A stretch of 32,277 nucleotides of DNA from Burkholderiales bacterium (GCA_019509985.1 JAEKLF010000088.1:1-32277); one strand, 5' to 3'. Positions 21,401-27,322 are shown, counted from the stretch's first letter. Translations and numbers: made by a program. Notes: generated by a model not told the origin, from the letters alone.

Positions 21401-21660
21401 ACCAGGCCATCGTGCACTACCGGCCGGAGTCCGAGACGGCCAAGCTGGACCTCAACATGGCCATGCAGGACACCAACATGGGCCTGGCCGCCTCCATCGA
21501 GTACAGCATCGACCTGTTCGCCAGGACGACCATCGAAAAAATGGCGGCCCGCTACCGACAGGTGCTGGCCGACATGGTCGCCAACCCGCTGGCCCTGCTG
21601 TCCGAGCGCTCGGACCTTGCCGTCGCCCTGGAGGAGGGCGATGAAAAGCCGGCGGCCTGA
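12463..21660 (+). CDS. Bimodular NRPS: C-A(Thr)-PCP-C(dual)-A(unknown, N-MT insert)-PCP-C(degenerate)
   Basis: A 3065-residue protein, 13 bp after the previous gene. Three in-frame ATGs (12463, 12469, 12475) follow GGGGAAG at 12453-12459; spacing slightly favours 12469. Residues 1-45 look like a docking helix pair. C3 has HHSVSDG (181). A3 has the same threonine pocket as A2 of the previous protein (D, F, W, N, V, G, M, V, H, K). PCP3 Ser is 1065. C4 (about 1115-1580) starts with HHLIDPDND (1168) and has HHLIEDA (1286), a dual epimerisation/condensation-like type. A4 has pocket residues D, V, Q, C, C, G, G, I, A, K, which match no code I know. An N-methyltransferase sits between A8 and A9. 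PCP4 Ser is 2560. The last C domain (about 2610-3065) has PWGIFDG (2747-2753) instead of HHxxxDG. There is no thioesterase. Expected contribution: D-Thr and an N-methyl residue. Confidence 0.95.
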   Translation: MNMNMTQQDIQAVLARIRSLPPKQQQALVRMLKQQGVDISSAQAIGRRPASQEPAPLSFAQQRLWFLAQLEGHSAHYNIPMALRLAGRLDRPALVHALSAIVERHEALRPRFVEVDGVPYQRTEPAVNFAVQEETLPEGTDLRALCEDEALRPFDLGAGSLVRMRLVACGPEEHVLLVTMHHSVSDGWSLGVFFRELVSLYGAFSRGEPSPLQPLPIQYADYAHWQREWLSGQVQERQIEYWKQKLAGVDPQLMLPTDRPRPPVKTYTGAHEPLQCSAALLEGLKALGRAHESTLYMTLLSVWAVLLHRYSRQTDIAIGTPLANRNRPEVENLIGFFVNTQVMRADLDGQPSFAQLLARMKRTALEAYGHQDVPFEAVVDALQLERSLSHSPVFQVMFALQEAQAERSHRLADLEVSFVDFDYKITKFDLTLDLRETPDGLAGSIEYNCDLFDRATVQRMIRHYVALLEAVVAEPQAPVSRLVWLGPQEREQVVRTWNPCADHAPAQGMHELFEAQVARTPDAVAVSCDGAQLSYAELNRRANRVAHALRGLGVKPDTLVALCVERSLEMVVGLLGIVKAGGAYVPVDPAYPAQRIRYILEDSGAGLLLTQAALAPRLPLATQRVVLLDGTGQGGEDLLAGQPETDIPVAESGLRPSNLLYVIYTSGSTGHPKGVLVQHDNVARLFHATEATFRFGASDTWTLFHSFSFDFSVWELWGALLHGGRLVVVPKTVAQSPSEFYRLLVDERVTVLNQTPSAFEQLVAVDQAERGRLSLRTVVFGGEALNPAILAPWFERHGESIDMVNMYGITETTVHVTCKLLSAGDAAGQRSIVGRKLPDLRLYVLDEHMEPLPVGVTGEMYVGGAGVARGYLNRPELTAQRFVDDPFAAQPGERLYRTGDLARWLPDGNLEFIGRADHQVKIRGFRIETGEIESQLAQSPQVQSCVVLVREDRPGQKQLVAYVVPREPLQDDLHQALGRHLRERLPDYMVPTAFVVMQAFPLTSNGKLDRSALPAPDKTAYAADEYVTPATEAERVLATLWAELLGFEPGRISARDNFFALGGHSLLITVLVARLKEKGYDATVRSVFGSDTLADLASQIEQGASSEAYVVPPHRVPAGCERLTPDMLTLVTLDQRELDAVAGTVPDGAANVQDIYPLVPSQQGILFHHLIDPDNDPYIIPVLLAADGPVACDAFVNALRRLLARHDVMRTAVVTSGLLEPVQVVYRQAELPIEHLVLEPGRDAMAQAQALLERPRRMPLDRAPLLQLTIAADPASQRRFILLNVHHLIEDASSLRLIFAELRASMAGRLEQIGPVPVPYRDFVAHTLHQVRTNDAEGFFRRRLAEVSEPTIPFRLANVHGDGRTIRDLRRSLPAALDASIRRQAQRLRISPASLFHAAWSLVVAGASGRDDVVFGTVLSGRLQGVPGVERMLGNFINTLPLRVVLKDRSALQLVLDTDAALKELIEYEQSSLIMAQRCSGLGSDVPLFTSMINVRHFEGGEGEPLQESGVRVLGSVDRTNYPLGVSVDDLGTAFSVNVQVDEAVSTETVTGSFQAALQGLADALQEGRAEALPALSIDVVPADERRRQLVDWNRTDTPYPADQVLPGLFDEQVLRSPDAIALVFGTQQLSYAQLNARANKVAHFLHEAGVRPDTVVGLCMERSVDMVAGLLGILKAGGAYLPIDPAYPRERIAGMLQDSGISLLLSQTRVALTLPDFDGEVIHLDAGVRASDGAKVLVNQPGHDLPREHVGLQPHHLAYVIFTSGSTGRPKGVMVEQRGVVRLVRNPDYCPSGAHTVMLQHSSISFDVGSQEVLGPLLNGGRLVLHQGETKDIVQLLDHVERHEVNMMCLSAAFLPAFVQEAAHRRLPLQCLCVGGEAFSARDVLALYERHPGLSVVNGYGPTENSIASTCHVIPQDIAPDAPIPIGRPIAQSTAYVVNRRMRLLPCGAVGELCVGGVGVARGYLGHPELTRERFVPSPFEGSEGQRLYRTGDLVRWRPDGLLEFVGRVDDQVKVRGFRIELGEIESALQAHPDLRSAVVATEAAQGSDSKRLVAYICPNEDYLERAAQTLRPDSLERWNELFEDEYARGRHDDAAPGDLNLVGWNSSYTGEAIPQAQMEEWVDGAVQRIRALRPRRVLEIGCGSGLLLLRYAGECESVHASDISAAALAGVQRELSRRRWDHVSLSQGDALDFSALAGRTFDTVVINSVVQYYPSRAYLEQALQGLWPYIEEGGRIFIGDVRNADLMSAHLCAVERSRMVGGVPAATLAGRLYRRRMQEGELLVSPSFFMHLARRLAGAGRTDILLKRGLGDNEMLSYRYDVVLAKGAAQPAPALAWLPASSPDDVRQLLERGAPERFGVHGLRNPRIREDVAAADVPGRAPAGQRVDPLGPSRWSEQARQEVEAFDALIEHAAARGYRCEATWSQDVPDGVDLLFGRSELPAVQARSPYAQTYWTNHPQIARLGQELSRGVKQHLSRTLAEYMVPNIFVVLEALPLTPNGKVDKRALPAPEEEDVQKEAYAAPRNGEEQALCRMLQEILGLQRVGIRDDFFELGGHSLLATRLTARVRQELGKDLPLKAVFDGRTVERIAALVQQEKAEAQTVLPRRVAADSGALAPISFYQEEDLWFLRRRPHLALGHDNVQLVFRLIGELDLDAYARSCQLLVERHGVLRTSFVEKDGVAWQKVNPAEGFQAGIERMPDENALEEFLKAEKARPFEPAGPFTVRIHLLVFSDLERVVVVTRPWGIFDGYSTPVVLFPDLSAIYAAISLGRVPQLPPPPLQYVDFAHWQRETFTPEVLQPKIDYWTQRLAGAPRDLRLKTDYRRPLVLSGKGAAVHFLVPPKFIKKLKDFGRQHDFSLYVVMLSAYAILLADYTDETDMLIGSPISNRSRPELEQMMGHFVNVLVMRADVSQGQRYIDVLSRMKVTAQEGLNHADVPLRCVVQSLSLPTLPGQASLFHVMFNLVTLPEDFSNRYNNQAIVHYRPESETAKLDLNMAMQDTNMGLAASIEYSIDLFARTTIEKMAARYRQVLADMVANPLALLSERSDLAVALEEGDEKPAA
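18664..19885 (+). other. N-methyltransferase domain inserted in the fourth A domain
   Basis: About 405 residues lie between A8 (VKVRGFRIELGEIE) and A9 (LAEYMVP). VLEIGCGSG (residue 2139) is the SAM-binding motif, and NSVVQYYPS (2209) is the hallmark of NRPS N-methyltransferases that methylate the amino group of the carrier-bound amino acid. The residue added by this module is therefore expected to be N-methylated. Confidence 0.9.
20280..21640 (+). other. Terminal condensation domain without catalytic histidines
   Basis: The fold is recognisable (FYQEEDLWFLRRRP at the start, YVDFAHWQRE and SPISNRSRPELEQMMGHFVN later). The active-site motif reads PWGIFDG, so both His of HHxxxDG are Pro and Trp while Asp-Gly is kept. 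Peptide-bond formation by the usual mechanism is unlikely. The domain may be a docking or recruitment platform, a release domain, or a relic. No A or PCP domain follows, here or in the next genes. Confidence 0.8.
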
Positions 21661-21706
21661 GAGGCCATTGCAACGACACAACACCCGGAAAGACACGACT
21701 TATTAT

Positions 21707-21952
21707 ATGCAACAGGAAGACATCACGAAACTGCTGGCCGCCGCCATCCTGGAGCTGCGGCCCTCGCTGGAGGGACGGCCCCTTGGCCCCAGCGATTCGC
21801 TGGAGGCGCTCGGCCTGGACTCGATGGAGCGCGCCGACATCGTCATGCTCGTGCTCGAGCACATGAACCTTCGGATCCCGCTGGTCCAGACCTTCGGCCC
21901 CCGCAACATCGGCGAACTCGCGAGGCTGCTGAGTGAGAAATCCGCCGCCTGA
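21707..21952 (+). CDS. Free-standing acyl carrier protein of the beta-branching cassette
   Basis: An 81-residue ACP with the phosphopantetheine site GLDSM (Ser 39). The open frame extends further upstream, but those residues overlap the end of the NRPS gene and look non-coding; the ATG at 21707 gives a normal ACP length. The Shine-Dalgarno is weak (GGAAAG near 21688). It lies directly before a free KS, an HMG-CoA-synthase-like enzyme and an ECH1-type enzyme. In such cassettes the free ACP carries malonyl, decarboxylated to acetyl, the carbon donor for beta-branching. The end overlaps the next gene by 20 bases. Confidence 0.9.
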   Translation: MQQEDITKLLAAAILELRPSLEGRPLGPSDSLEALGLDSMERADIVMLVLEHMNLRIPLVQTFGPRNIGELARLLSEKSAA

Positions 21953-23147
21953 ATTGCTGGTGACCGGGATGGGCGTGGCCACGGCCGTAGGCGTGGGCCT
22001 GCCCGCCTTCGAGCAGGCGCTGTTCGAGGGCGCGCATCGCTTTGCCGTGATGCGGCGCCCGGGTCGCCAGCGCGACACCGCCTTCATCGGCGCCGAGATC
22101 GCTTCGGTCCCGAGCAGCGGCCGGCTGCCTGCCCATGTGCTGCGCACCGCCTCGCTGAGCTCTCGGGTGGCGCTGGCCACGCTGGAGCAGGCGTGGCAGG
22201 AGGCTGCGCTGGACGACACGGACCCGCAACGCGTGGGCCTGGTCGTGGGCGGCAGCAACCTGCAGCAGCGCGAACTCGTCCTGCTGCAAGAGCGCCACCG
22301 CGACGCGCCCGGCTTCATGCCGCCCAGCTATGCGATGACCTTCCTGGACAGCGACGTCTGCGGCCTGTGCACACAGGCCTTCGGCATCCGCGGCTTTGCG
22401 CATGCCTGCGGCGGCGCTTCCGCGGCGGGACAGCTGGCGATCATCGAGGCCGCGGAGGCGGTGACTGCCGGCCGGGTGGATGCGTGCGTCGCCCTCGGCC
22501 CGATGATGGACCTGTCGTATTGGGAATGCTTGGCCCTGCAGTCCAGCGGCGCGATGGTGTGCGACGGCGCGCAGGACCCTGGCGGCGCCTACCGACCCTT
22601 CGACCGCCGGCATGCCGGCTTCGTCTACGGCGAGGCCTGCGCAGCCCTGGTCGTCGAGCGCGCCGGGGCGCGGCGGCTGCCGGCGGCCGCTCATGGGCGC
22701 ATCGCCGGCTGGGCCGTGCAAATGGACGCCAACCGCAATCCCAATCCTTCGGTGGAAGGCGAGGCCCAGGCCGTTGCCGCCGCGCTGGCCCATGCGGGCT
22801 GGCAGCCGAAGGACGTGGACTACGTGAACCCGCACGGCACCGGCTCGCCGCTGGGCGACACCACCGAGCTGAAGGCGCTGCGCGCCTGCGGTCTCGCGCA
22901 CGCGGCGATCAACGCCACCAAGTCCATCACCGGCCACGGCCTCGCGGCCGCGGGCGCGGTGGAGGCGGTGGCGACGCTGGTGCAGATGAAGCGGGGGTGG
23001 CTCCATCCCACCCGCAACCTCCGCGAGCCGCTGGATCCGGACTTCGGATGGGTGGCCGACACGTCCCGCGAGATGCACATCGGACGCAGTCTCAGCCTCA
23101 GCATGGGCTTCGGCGGCATGAACACTGCCCTGTGCCTGACCCAATGA
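21933..23147 (+). CDS. Free-standing ketosynthase of the HMG-CoA-synthase cassette (malonyl-ACP decarboxylase role)
   Basis: A 404-residue ketosynthase-like protein beginning at GTG 21933, with CGAGG at 21921-21925 as a possible ribosome binding site; a later start at ATG 21969 would cut off the usual first strand (LLVTGMG). It overlaps the ACP gene, implying coupled translation. In beta-branching cassettes this enzyme decarboxylates malonyl-ACP to acetyl-ACP. Many such decarboxylases have Ser in place of the active-site Cys; here Cys is kept (HACGGAS, Cys 159), as are both histidines (PHGTGS, His 301; KSITGH, His 335). On sequence it therefore has a full catalytic triad and could be either decarboxylase or condensing enzyme. 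Position between ACP and HMGS favours the cassette role. Confidence 0.9.
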   Translation: MRNPPPELLVTGMGVATAVGVGLPAFEQALFEGAHRFAVMRRPGRQRDTAFIGAEIASVPSSGRLPAHVLRTASLSSRVALATLEQAWQEAALDDTDPQRVGLVVGGSNLQQRELVLLQERHRDAPGFMPPSYAMTFLDSDVCGLCTQAFGIRGFAHACGGASAAGQLAIIEAAEAVTAGRVDACVALGPMMDLSYWECLALQSSGAMVCDGAQDPGGAYRPFDRRHAGFVYGEACAALVVERAGARRLPAAAHGRIAGWAVQMDANRNPNPSVEGEAQAVAAALAHAGWQPKDVDYVNPHGTGSPLGDTTELKALRACGLAHAAINATKSITGHGLAAAGAVEAVATLVQMKRGWLHPTRNLREPLDPDFGWVADTSREMHIGRSLSLSMGFGGMNTALCLTQ

Positions 23148-23154
23148 ATCCAAC

Positions 23155-23160
23155 AAGGAG
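23155..23160 (+). promoter_or_regulatory. Ribosome binding site that decides the HMGS start
   Basis: AAGGAG lies 7 bases before ATG 23168. An alternative ATG at 23144 overlaps the KS stop as ATGA and would add eight residues, but it has no comparable site, and family members begin close to PPVGIEA. Confidence 0.75.
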
Positions 23161-23167
23161 AACCCCC

Positions 23168-24430
23168 ATGCCCCCCGTCGGTATCGAGGCAATGAACGTG
23201 TTCGGCGGCTGCGCAGTCGCGGACGTGATGGAACTGGCCCGCCACAGGCAGCTGGAACCGTCCAGGTTCGAGAACCTGCTGATGAAGGAGAAGACGGTCG
23301 CATTTCCGTTCGAGGACCCGGTGACCTTCGCGGTCAACGCCGCCAAGCCGATCGTCGACGCGCTCTCGCCGCAGGAGCGCGACCGCATCGAACTGCTGAT
23401 CACCTGCACCGAATCGGCCTTCGACTTCTCCAAGTCGCTCAGCACTTACCTGCACGACCAGCTGGGGCTGAACCGCAACTGCCGCATGTTCGAGTTGAAG
23501 CAGGCCTGCTATGCGGGCACCGCGGGCCTGCAGATGGCGGCGAACTTCATCCTCGCCGGCACCTCGCCCGGCGCCAAGGCGCTGGTGGTGGCCACCGACA
23601 TCTCTCGCTTCGTCATCGAGGAGGGTGGCGACCGGTTGTCCGCCGACTGGTCGTACGCCGAGCCCAGCGGCGGGGCCGGCGCGGTGGCCATGCTGGTCAG
23701 TGACCAGCCCACGGTGTTCCAGCTCGACGTGGGCGCCAGCGGCTACCACGGCTACGAGGTGATGGACACCTGCCGGCCGGGGGCGGACACCGAGGCCGGC
23801 GATGCCGACCTGTCGTTGCTGTCCTACCTCGACTGCCATGAGCAGTCCTTCGCCGAGTACTGCCGCCGTGTCGAGGGCGTGAACTATCGCAAGACCTTCC
23901 AGTACCTCGCGTTCCACACGCCCTTCGGCGGCATGGTGCGAGGCGCGCACCGCTCGATGATGCGCAAGGCCGGCAACGCCACGCCGGGCGAGATCGCCGA
24001 CGACTTCGAGGTGCGCGTGCGGCCGGGGCTCGCCTACTGCCAGCGGGTGGGCAACATCATGGGAGCGACCGTGTTCCTCTCGCTGGCCAGCACGGTGTGC
24101 AACGGCGACTTCAACCGCCCGGCGCGCATCGGCTGCTTCTCGTACGGGTCAGGCTGCTGCGCGGAGTTCTACAGCGGCGTGGTCACAGCCGAGGGCGCCG
24201 CACGCCTGAAGGCGATGGACATTGCCGGCCACCTGGACCGCCGCTACCGCCTGCCGATGGACGAGTACGAGCGCCTGCTCGACGACAGCAGCCTGGTGCG
24301 TTTGGGCACCCGCAACCAGTCCTTCGACCTGGCGGCGGCGAGCCGCATCGTGCAGGCCGCTGGCGGCACGCCGAGGCTGGTGCTGAAGGCCATCCGGGAG
24401 TTCCACCGGGAGTACGAGTGGGTGCAGTGA
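23168..24430 (+). CDS. HMG-CoA synthase-like enzyme for polyketide beta-branching
   Basis: A 420-residue enzyme of the HMG-CoA synthase family (PksG-type). It condenses acetyl-ACP with the beta-keto group of an ACP-bound polyketide, creating an HMG-like branch. The catalytic set is visible: Glu 82 in CTESAFDFSKS, Cys 114 in KQACYAGT and His 250 in AFHTPFGG. The N-terminus PPVGIEAMNVFGG is typical. Length and order after the free KS match known cassettes. Its stop overlaps the start of the next gene by four bases, suggesting coupled translation. The acceptor ACP is not in this window: neither PKS ACP here has the DSxxxxxW flag. Confidence 0.95.
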   Translation: MPPVGIEAMNVFGGCAVADVMELARHRQLEPSRFENLLMKEKTVAFPFEDPVTFAVNAAKPIVDALSPQERDRIELLITCTESAFDFSKSLSTYLHDQLGLNRNCRMFELKQACYAGTAGLQMAANFILAGTSPGAKALVVATDISRFVIEEGGDRLSADWSYAEPSGGAGAVAMLVSDQPTVFQLDVGASGYHGYEVMDTCRPGADTEAGDADLSLLSYLDCHEQSFAEYCRRVEGVNYRKTFQYLAFHTPFGGMVRGAHRSMMRKAGNATPGEIADDFEVRVRPGLAYCQRVGNIMGATVFLSLASTVCNGDFNRPARIGCFSYGSGCCAEFYSGVVTAEGAARLKAMDIAGHLDRRYRLPMDEYERLLDDSSLVRLGTRNQSFDLAAASRIVQAAGGTPRLVLKAIREFHREYEWVQ

Positions 24431-25200
24431 ACTACCGGACGCTGAAGCTGCGGCGCCAGGGGCCGGCGTGGCATGTGCAGCTGAACCGGCCGGAGGCCGG
24501 CAACACGATCGACGCCCGCATGGTGGGCGAGCTGGAGGACGTGCTGGGCACCCTCGTCCCCGGCTCGGGCGCTTCCATCCTGGTGCTCGAAGGCCAGCCG
24601 GAGGTGTTCAGCCTGGGCGCGGACTTCGGGGAAATCGGCGCGGCCGCGGCCGACGGGCAGGGCATGGCCTTCGATCCGCAGCAACTGTTCGGCGTGCTCG
24701 AGCGCCTGGCCTTCGGCGACGTGATCTCGGTGGCCCACGTGCGCGGCAAGGCCCATGCCGGTGGCGTGGGCCTCGCGGCGGCTTGCGACGTCGTGCTCGC
24801 CGACGCGAGTGCGGTGTTCAGCCTGTCCGAGCTGCTGTTCGGGCTGGCGCCGGCGGTGATCTTTCCGTTCCTCCTGCGGCGCCTGGGCTTCCAGCGCGCG
24901 CACTACCTTGCCAGCACGACGCAGCCGGTGGGCGCGCGGCAAGCCTGTGAATGGGGTCTGGTGGACGCCTTCGAGGAACGAAGCGATCTGCTGCTGGCCC
25001 GGCACCTGTCGCGCATGCGCCGCATGCCGGCCGCCGCGGTCGCGCGCTACAAGGCCTACGTGCGCGAGCTTGCCGCGCTGCCGGCCGGTACGCGCGAGGC
25101 CGCCTTGCGGCTGAGCAAGGCCATGTTCGCCGACCCGCAAAGCATGGCCGCGATCCGGCGCTATGCGGAGCAAGGGCTGTTTCCGTGGGAAACGGCCTGA
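24427..25200 (+). CDS. Enoyl-CoA hydratase/isomerase family protein, ECH1 (dehydratase) type
   Basis: A 257-residue crotonase-fold enzyme starting at GTG 24427 (GTGA overlap with the HMGS stop). Family landmarks are FSLGADF (61-67), AHVRGKAHAGG (oxyanion region, about 103-113), SELLFGLAP and the C-terminal LFPWE. These match the ECH1 subgroup (PksH-like), which dehydrates the HMG-type intermediate to a glutaconyl-type one. The usual partner ECH2, which decarboxylates that intermediate, is not in this window; it may lie upstream, be fused to a PKS, or be absent, in which case a carboxylated branch would remain. The stop codon is part of the flanking repeat. Confidence 0.9.
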   Translation: MNYRTLKLRRQGPAWHVQLNRPEAGNTIDARMVGELEDVLGTLVPGSGASILVLEGQPEVFSLGADFGEIGAAAADGQGMAFDPQQLFGVLERLAFGDVISVAHVRGKAHAGGVGLAAACDVVLADASAVFSLSELLFGLAPAVIFPFLLRRLGFQRAHYLASTTQPVGARQACEWGLVDAFEERSDLLLARHLSRMRRMPAAAVARYKAYVRELAALPAGTREAALRLSKAMFADPQSMAAIRRYAEQGLFPWETA

Positions 25201-25362
25201 GAGGCTGAGAGTATTTCGATCATGCCCGCTCATCACGCCAGAAGGCGCCCGCTCGTCGTTGCAAATGCCCGCCATAGCCCGAGCTATGGCTGTGCTTTGC
25301 GCCTGGATCGGCCACCTTCTGGCGCGCTGCTCGGGCACGCTCGAAAAACTCTCAGCCTCTGA
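25197..25362. repeat. Copy 1 of a hairpin-forming repeat, MITE- or REP-like
   Basis: A 159-bp core (25201-25359) flanked on both sides by CTGA/TGA, nearly identical to 27319-27484. Its ends are inverted (GAGGCTGAGAGTATTTCGA against the complement of TCGAAAAACTCTCAGCCTC, one mismatch). The inner arms pair again through CGCCAGAAGG on both sides, and the centre is a perfect 8-bp stem GCCATAGC / GCTATGGC with loop CCGA (25271-25290). The whole element can fold as one long imperfect hairpin. No coding capacity is evident. It begins at the ECH1 stop codon and ends 28 bp before the AT gene. No T-run follows it, so a simple terminator is unlikely. Confidence 0.9.
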
Positions 25363-25378
25363 ATCCAGACATCTCTAG

Positions 25379-25387
25379 AAGGGAAGA
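25379..25387 (+). promoter_or_regulatory. Ribosome binding site of the AT gene
   Basis: The purine-rich AAGGGAAGA precedes ATG 25391 by a few bases. It lies outside the repeat, so the AT gene keeps its own strong initiation signal despite the inserted element. Confidence 0.65.
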
Positions 25388-25390
25388 AGA

Positions 25391-27322
25391 ATGAAGACCA
25401 AGACCGTATGCATGTTCCCGGGCCAAGGCTCGCAATTCGGGGGCATGGGCGAAGCACTGTTCGAGCGCTACCCCGACCTGGCGGCGCAGGCCGACGCCTG
25501 CCTGGGCTACTCGCTGCGCGAGCTGTGCGTGCGCGATCCGGACCACGTGCTCAGCCACACGCAGTACACCCAGCCCGCGCTGTACGTCGTGGGCGCGCTG
25601 GCTTACCTGGACTGGCGGGCCCAGGGCCATCCGGCGCCCGACTACGTGGCCGGTCACAGCCTGGGCGAGTACTGTGCGCTGTTCGCCGCGGGTGCGTTCG
25701 ACTTCATCACCGGGCTGAAGCTGGTGAGCAGGCGCGGCGAGCTGATGAGCCGCGCGCCCAAGGGCGCGATGGCGGCCATCCTCAACATCGACCCGCCGAG
25801 CGTCGAGCGCGTGCTGGCTTCGCTGCCATTCAGGAACATCGACCTGGCCAACATCAATTCGCGCAAGCAGTGCATCATCTCCGGCCTGTACGAGGAGATC
25901 CACGCGCCCCAGCTGCAACAGGCCTTCGCCGAGGCGGGCGCAAGCGTCCTGCCGCTGAACGTGAGCGCCGCATTCCACTCCCGCTGCATGAAGGACGTGG
26001 AGGGCGAGTTCGGCCGCTTCCTCTCGCAGTTCAACTTCGGCGAGCTGAAGATCCCGGTGGTGGCCAACTACACGGCACGCCCGTATCCGTCCACCGGCTA
26101 TTTGGACCTGCTGCGCTTGCAGATCTCCCATTCGGTGCGCTGGTACGAATCGGCCTCCTGGCTGCTGGCGCAAGGCTGCACCCACTTTCAAGAGCTGGGT
26201 GCCGGCGAGGTGCTTGCCAGGCTGCAGGTCAAGATCGCGGCCGATCCGCTGGTGCTGCCGCTCGACGAGGCGCCAGCCGCGGCCGCGCCATCCACGGCGC
26301 CGCGCCCCGGCGCGAATCCGGACCTGCAACCGGGCATGCGCCCCGCGCCGCGCCGCCGGGCGAGGCTGGTGTTCATGTACGCGGGGCAGGGCAGCCAGTA
26401 CTACCGCATGGGCCAGCAGCTGTACGACACCCACGAGGTGTTCCGCGGCGCCATGGACCGCTGCGCGCAGGAGTACCGCGAGCTCACCGGGCAGTCGCTG
26501 CTGGACCTGCTCTACCACGGCCCGGGCAAGGGCACGCCCTTCGTCGAGTTGCAAGGCTCGCATGGGGCGCTGTTCAGCATCGGCCATTCGCTCACCGAAA
26601 CCCTGCGGGCCGAAGGCTTCGAGCCGGACGCAGTGCTGGGGCACAGCCTGGGCGAGTACGTGGCGTGCGCCGTCGCGGGCGCCCTGGATTGGCGTCAGGC
26701 GCTGCGCCTGGTCCTGCGCCAGTCGACCCTGTTCGGGCCGCTGGTGGGGCAGGGAGGGCTGCTCAGCGTGCTGGCCGAACCGCGCTTGTTCGAGCAGCGT
26801 CCGGCACTGTTCGGCGACCTCGCGCTCGCCGGCGTGAACTACCAGGGCAACTTCCTGCTCAGCGGCCGGCATGCGGCGCTGGAGCTGGCGCAGGCCCGGC
26901 TGGAGGATGAAGGCATCGTCTGCATCCGGCTGCCGGTGCCGGCGGCCTTCCATTCGCCGGAACTCGATCCGTTCGAGCAAGCCTTCGTGAGCGCGGTGCG
27001 GGAGATGCCCATCCACCGGCCGCGGCTGCCGATGTATTCGGCTGCCACCGCGGCGGTGCTCGGCTCCGAGTGGCTCGAAGACCATGCCGCTCATTTCTGG
27101 CGCGTCGTGCGCGAGCCGATCCGCTTCGACCGGCTGATCGACTGCGCGTTCGAGGAGGCGGGCGACGTCTATTTCGTGGACCTCAGTGCAAGCGGCTCCT
27201 TCGCCAACTTCATGAAGTATGGCTTCCCGGGCCGCCAGCCTTGCCGCAGCGCGATCAACCAGTTCGGCAATGACAAGGCCTCCCTGTCCGCGCTGCTCGC
27301 CGATCTGCGTGCGCTCGGCTGA
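25391..27322 (+). CDS. Tandem trans-acting acyltransferase: malonyl transferase plus acyl hydrolase-like domain
   Basis: A 643-residue protein with two AT domains joined by a Pro/Ala-rich linker (about 293-325). AT1 (1-290) has GQGSQ, GHSLGEY (Ser 90), Arg 115 in SRRGELM and His 196 in AFHSR. The Arg normally holds the free carboxylate of malonate, so AT1 should load the malonyl extender onto the AT-less PKS. AT2 (about 326-643) has AGQGSQ, GHSLGEY (Ser 419) and His 521, but Gln 444 (LRQSTLF) replaces that Arg. Such second domains in trans-AT systems are usually proofreading acyl hydrolases (PedC-like) that clear stalled chains. That role is inferred from position and this substitution. The gene is isolated from both neighbours by copies of the same repeat. 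Confidence 0.93.
   Translation: MKTKTVCMFPGQGSQFGGMGEALFERYPDLAAQADACLGYSLRELCVRDPDHVLSHTQYTQPALYVVGALAYLDWRAQGHPAPDYVAGHSLGEYCALFAAGAFDFITGLKLVSRRGELMSRAPKGAMAAILNIDPPSVERVLASLPFRNIDLANINSRKQCIISGLYEEIHAPQLQQAFAEAGASVLPLNVSAAFHSRCMKDVEGEFGRFLSQFNFGELKIPVVANYTARPYPSTGYLDLLRLQISHSVRWYESASWLLAQGCTHFQELGAGEVLARLQVKIAADPLVLPLDEAPAAAAPSTAPRPGANPDLQPGMRPAPRRRARLVFMYAGQGSQYYRMGQQLYDTHEVFRGAMDRCAQEYRELTGQSLLDLLYHGPGKGTPFVELQGSHGALFSIGHSLTETLRAEGFEPDAVLGHSLGEYVACAVAGALDWRQALRLVLRQSTLFGPLVGQGGLLSVLAEPRLFEQRPALFGDLALAGVNYQGNFLLSGRHAALELAQARLEDEGIVCIRLPVPAAFHSPELDPFEQAFVSAVREMPIHRPRLPMYSAATAAVLGSEWLEDHAAHFWRVVREPIRFDRLIDCAFEEAGDVYFVDLSASGSFANFMKYGFPGRQPCRSAINQFGNDKASLSALLADLRALG

Noticed and set aside
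25271..25290. Central stem of the repeat as a rho-independent terminator
   Set aside because: The stem is good but no T-run follows on either strand, and downstream genes of the same pathway would be cut off.
25201..25378. Short open frame through the first repeat
   Set aside because: The same translation occurs in the second copy because the DNA is repeated; there is no start signal or family match, and the hairpin structure explains the conservation better.
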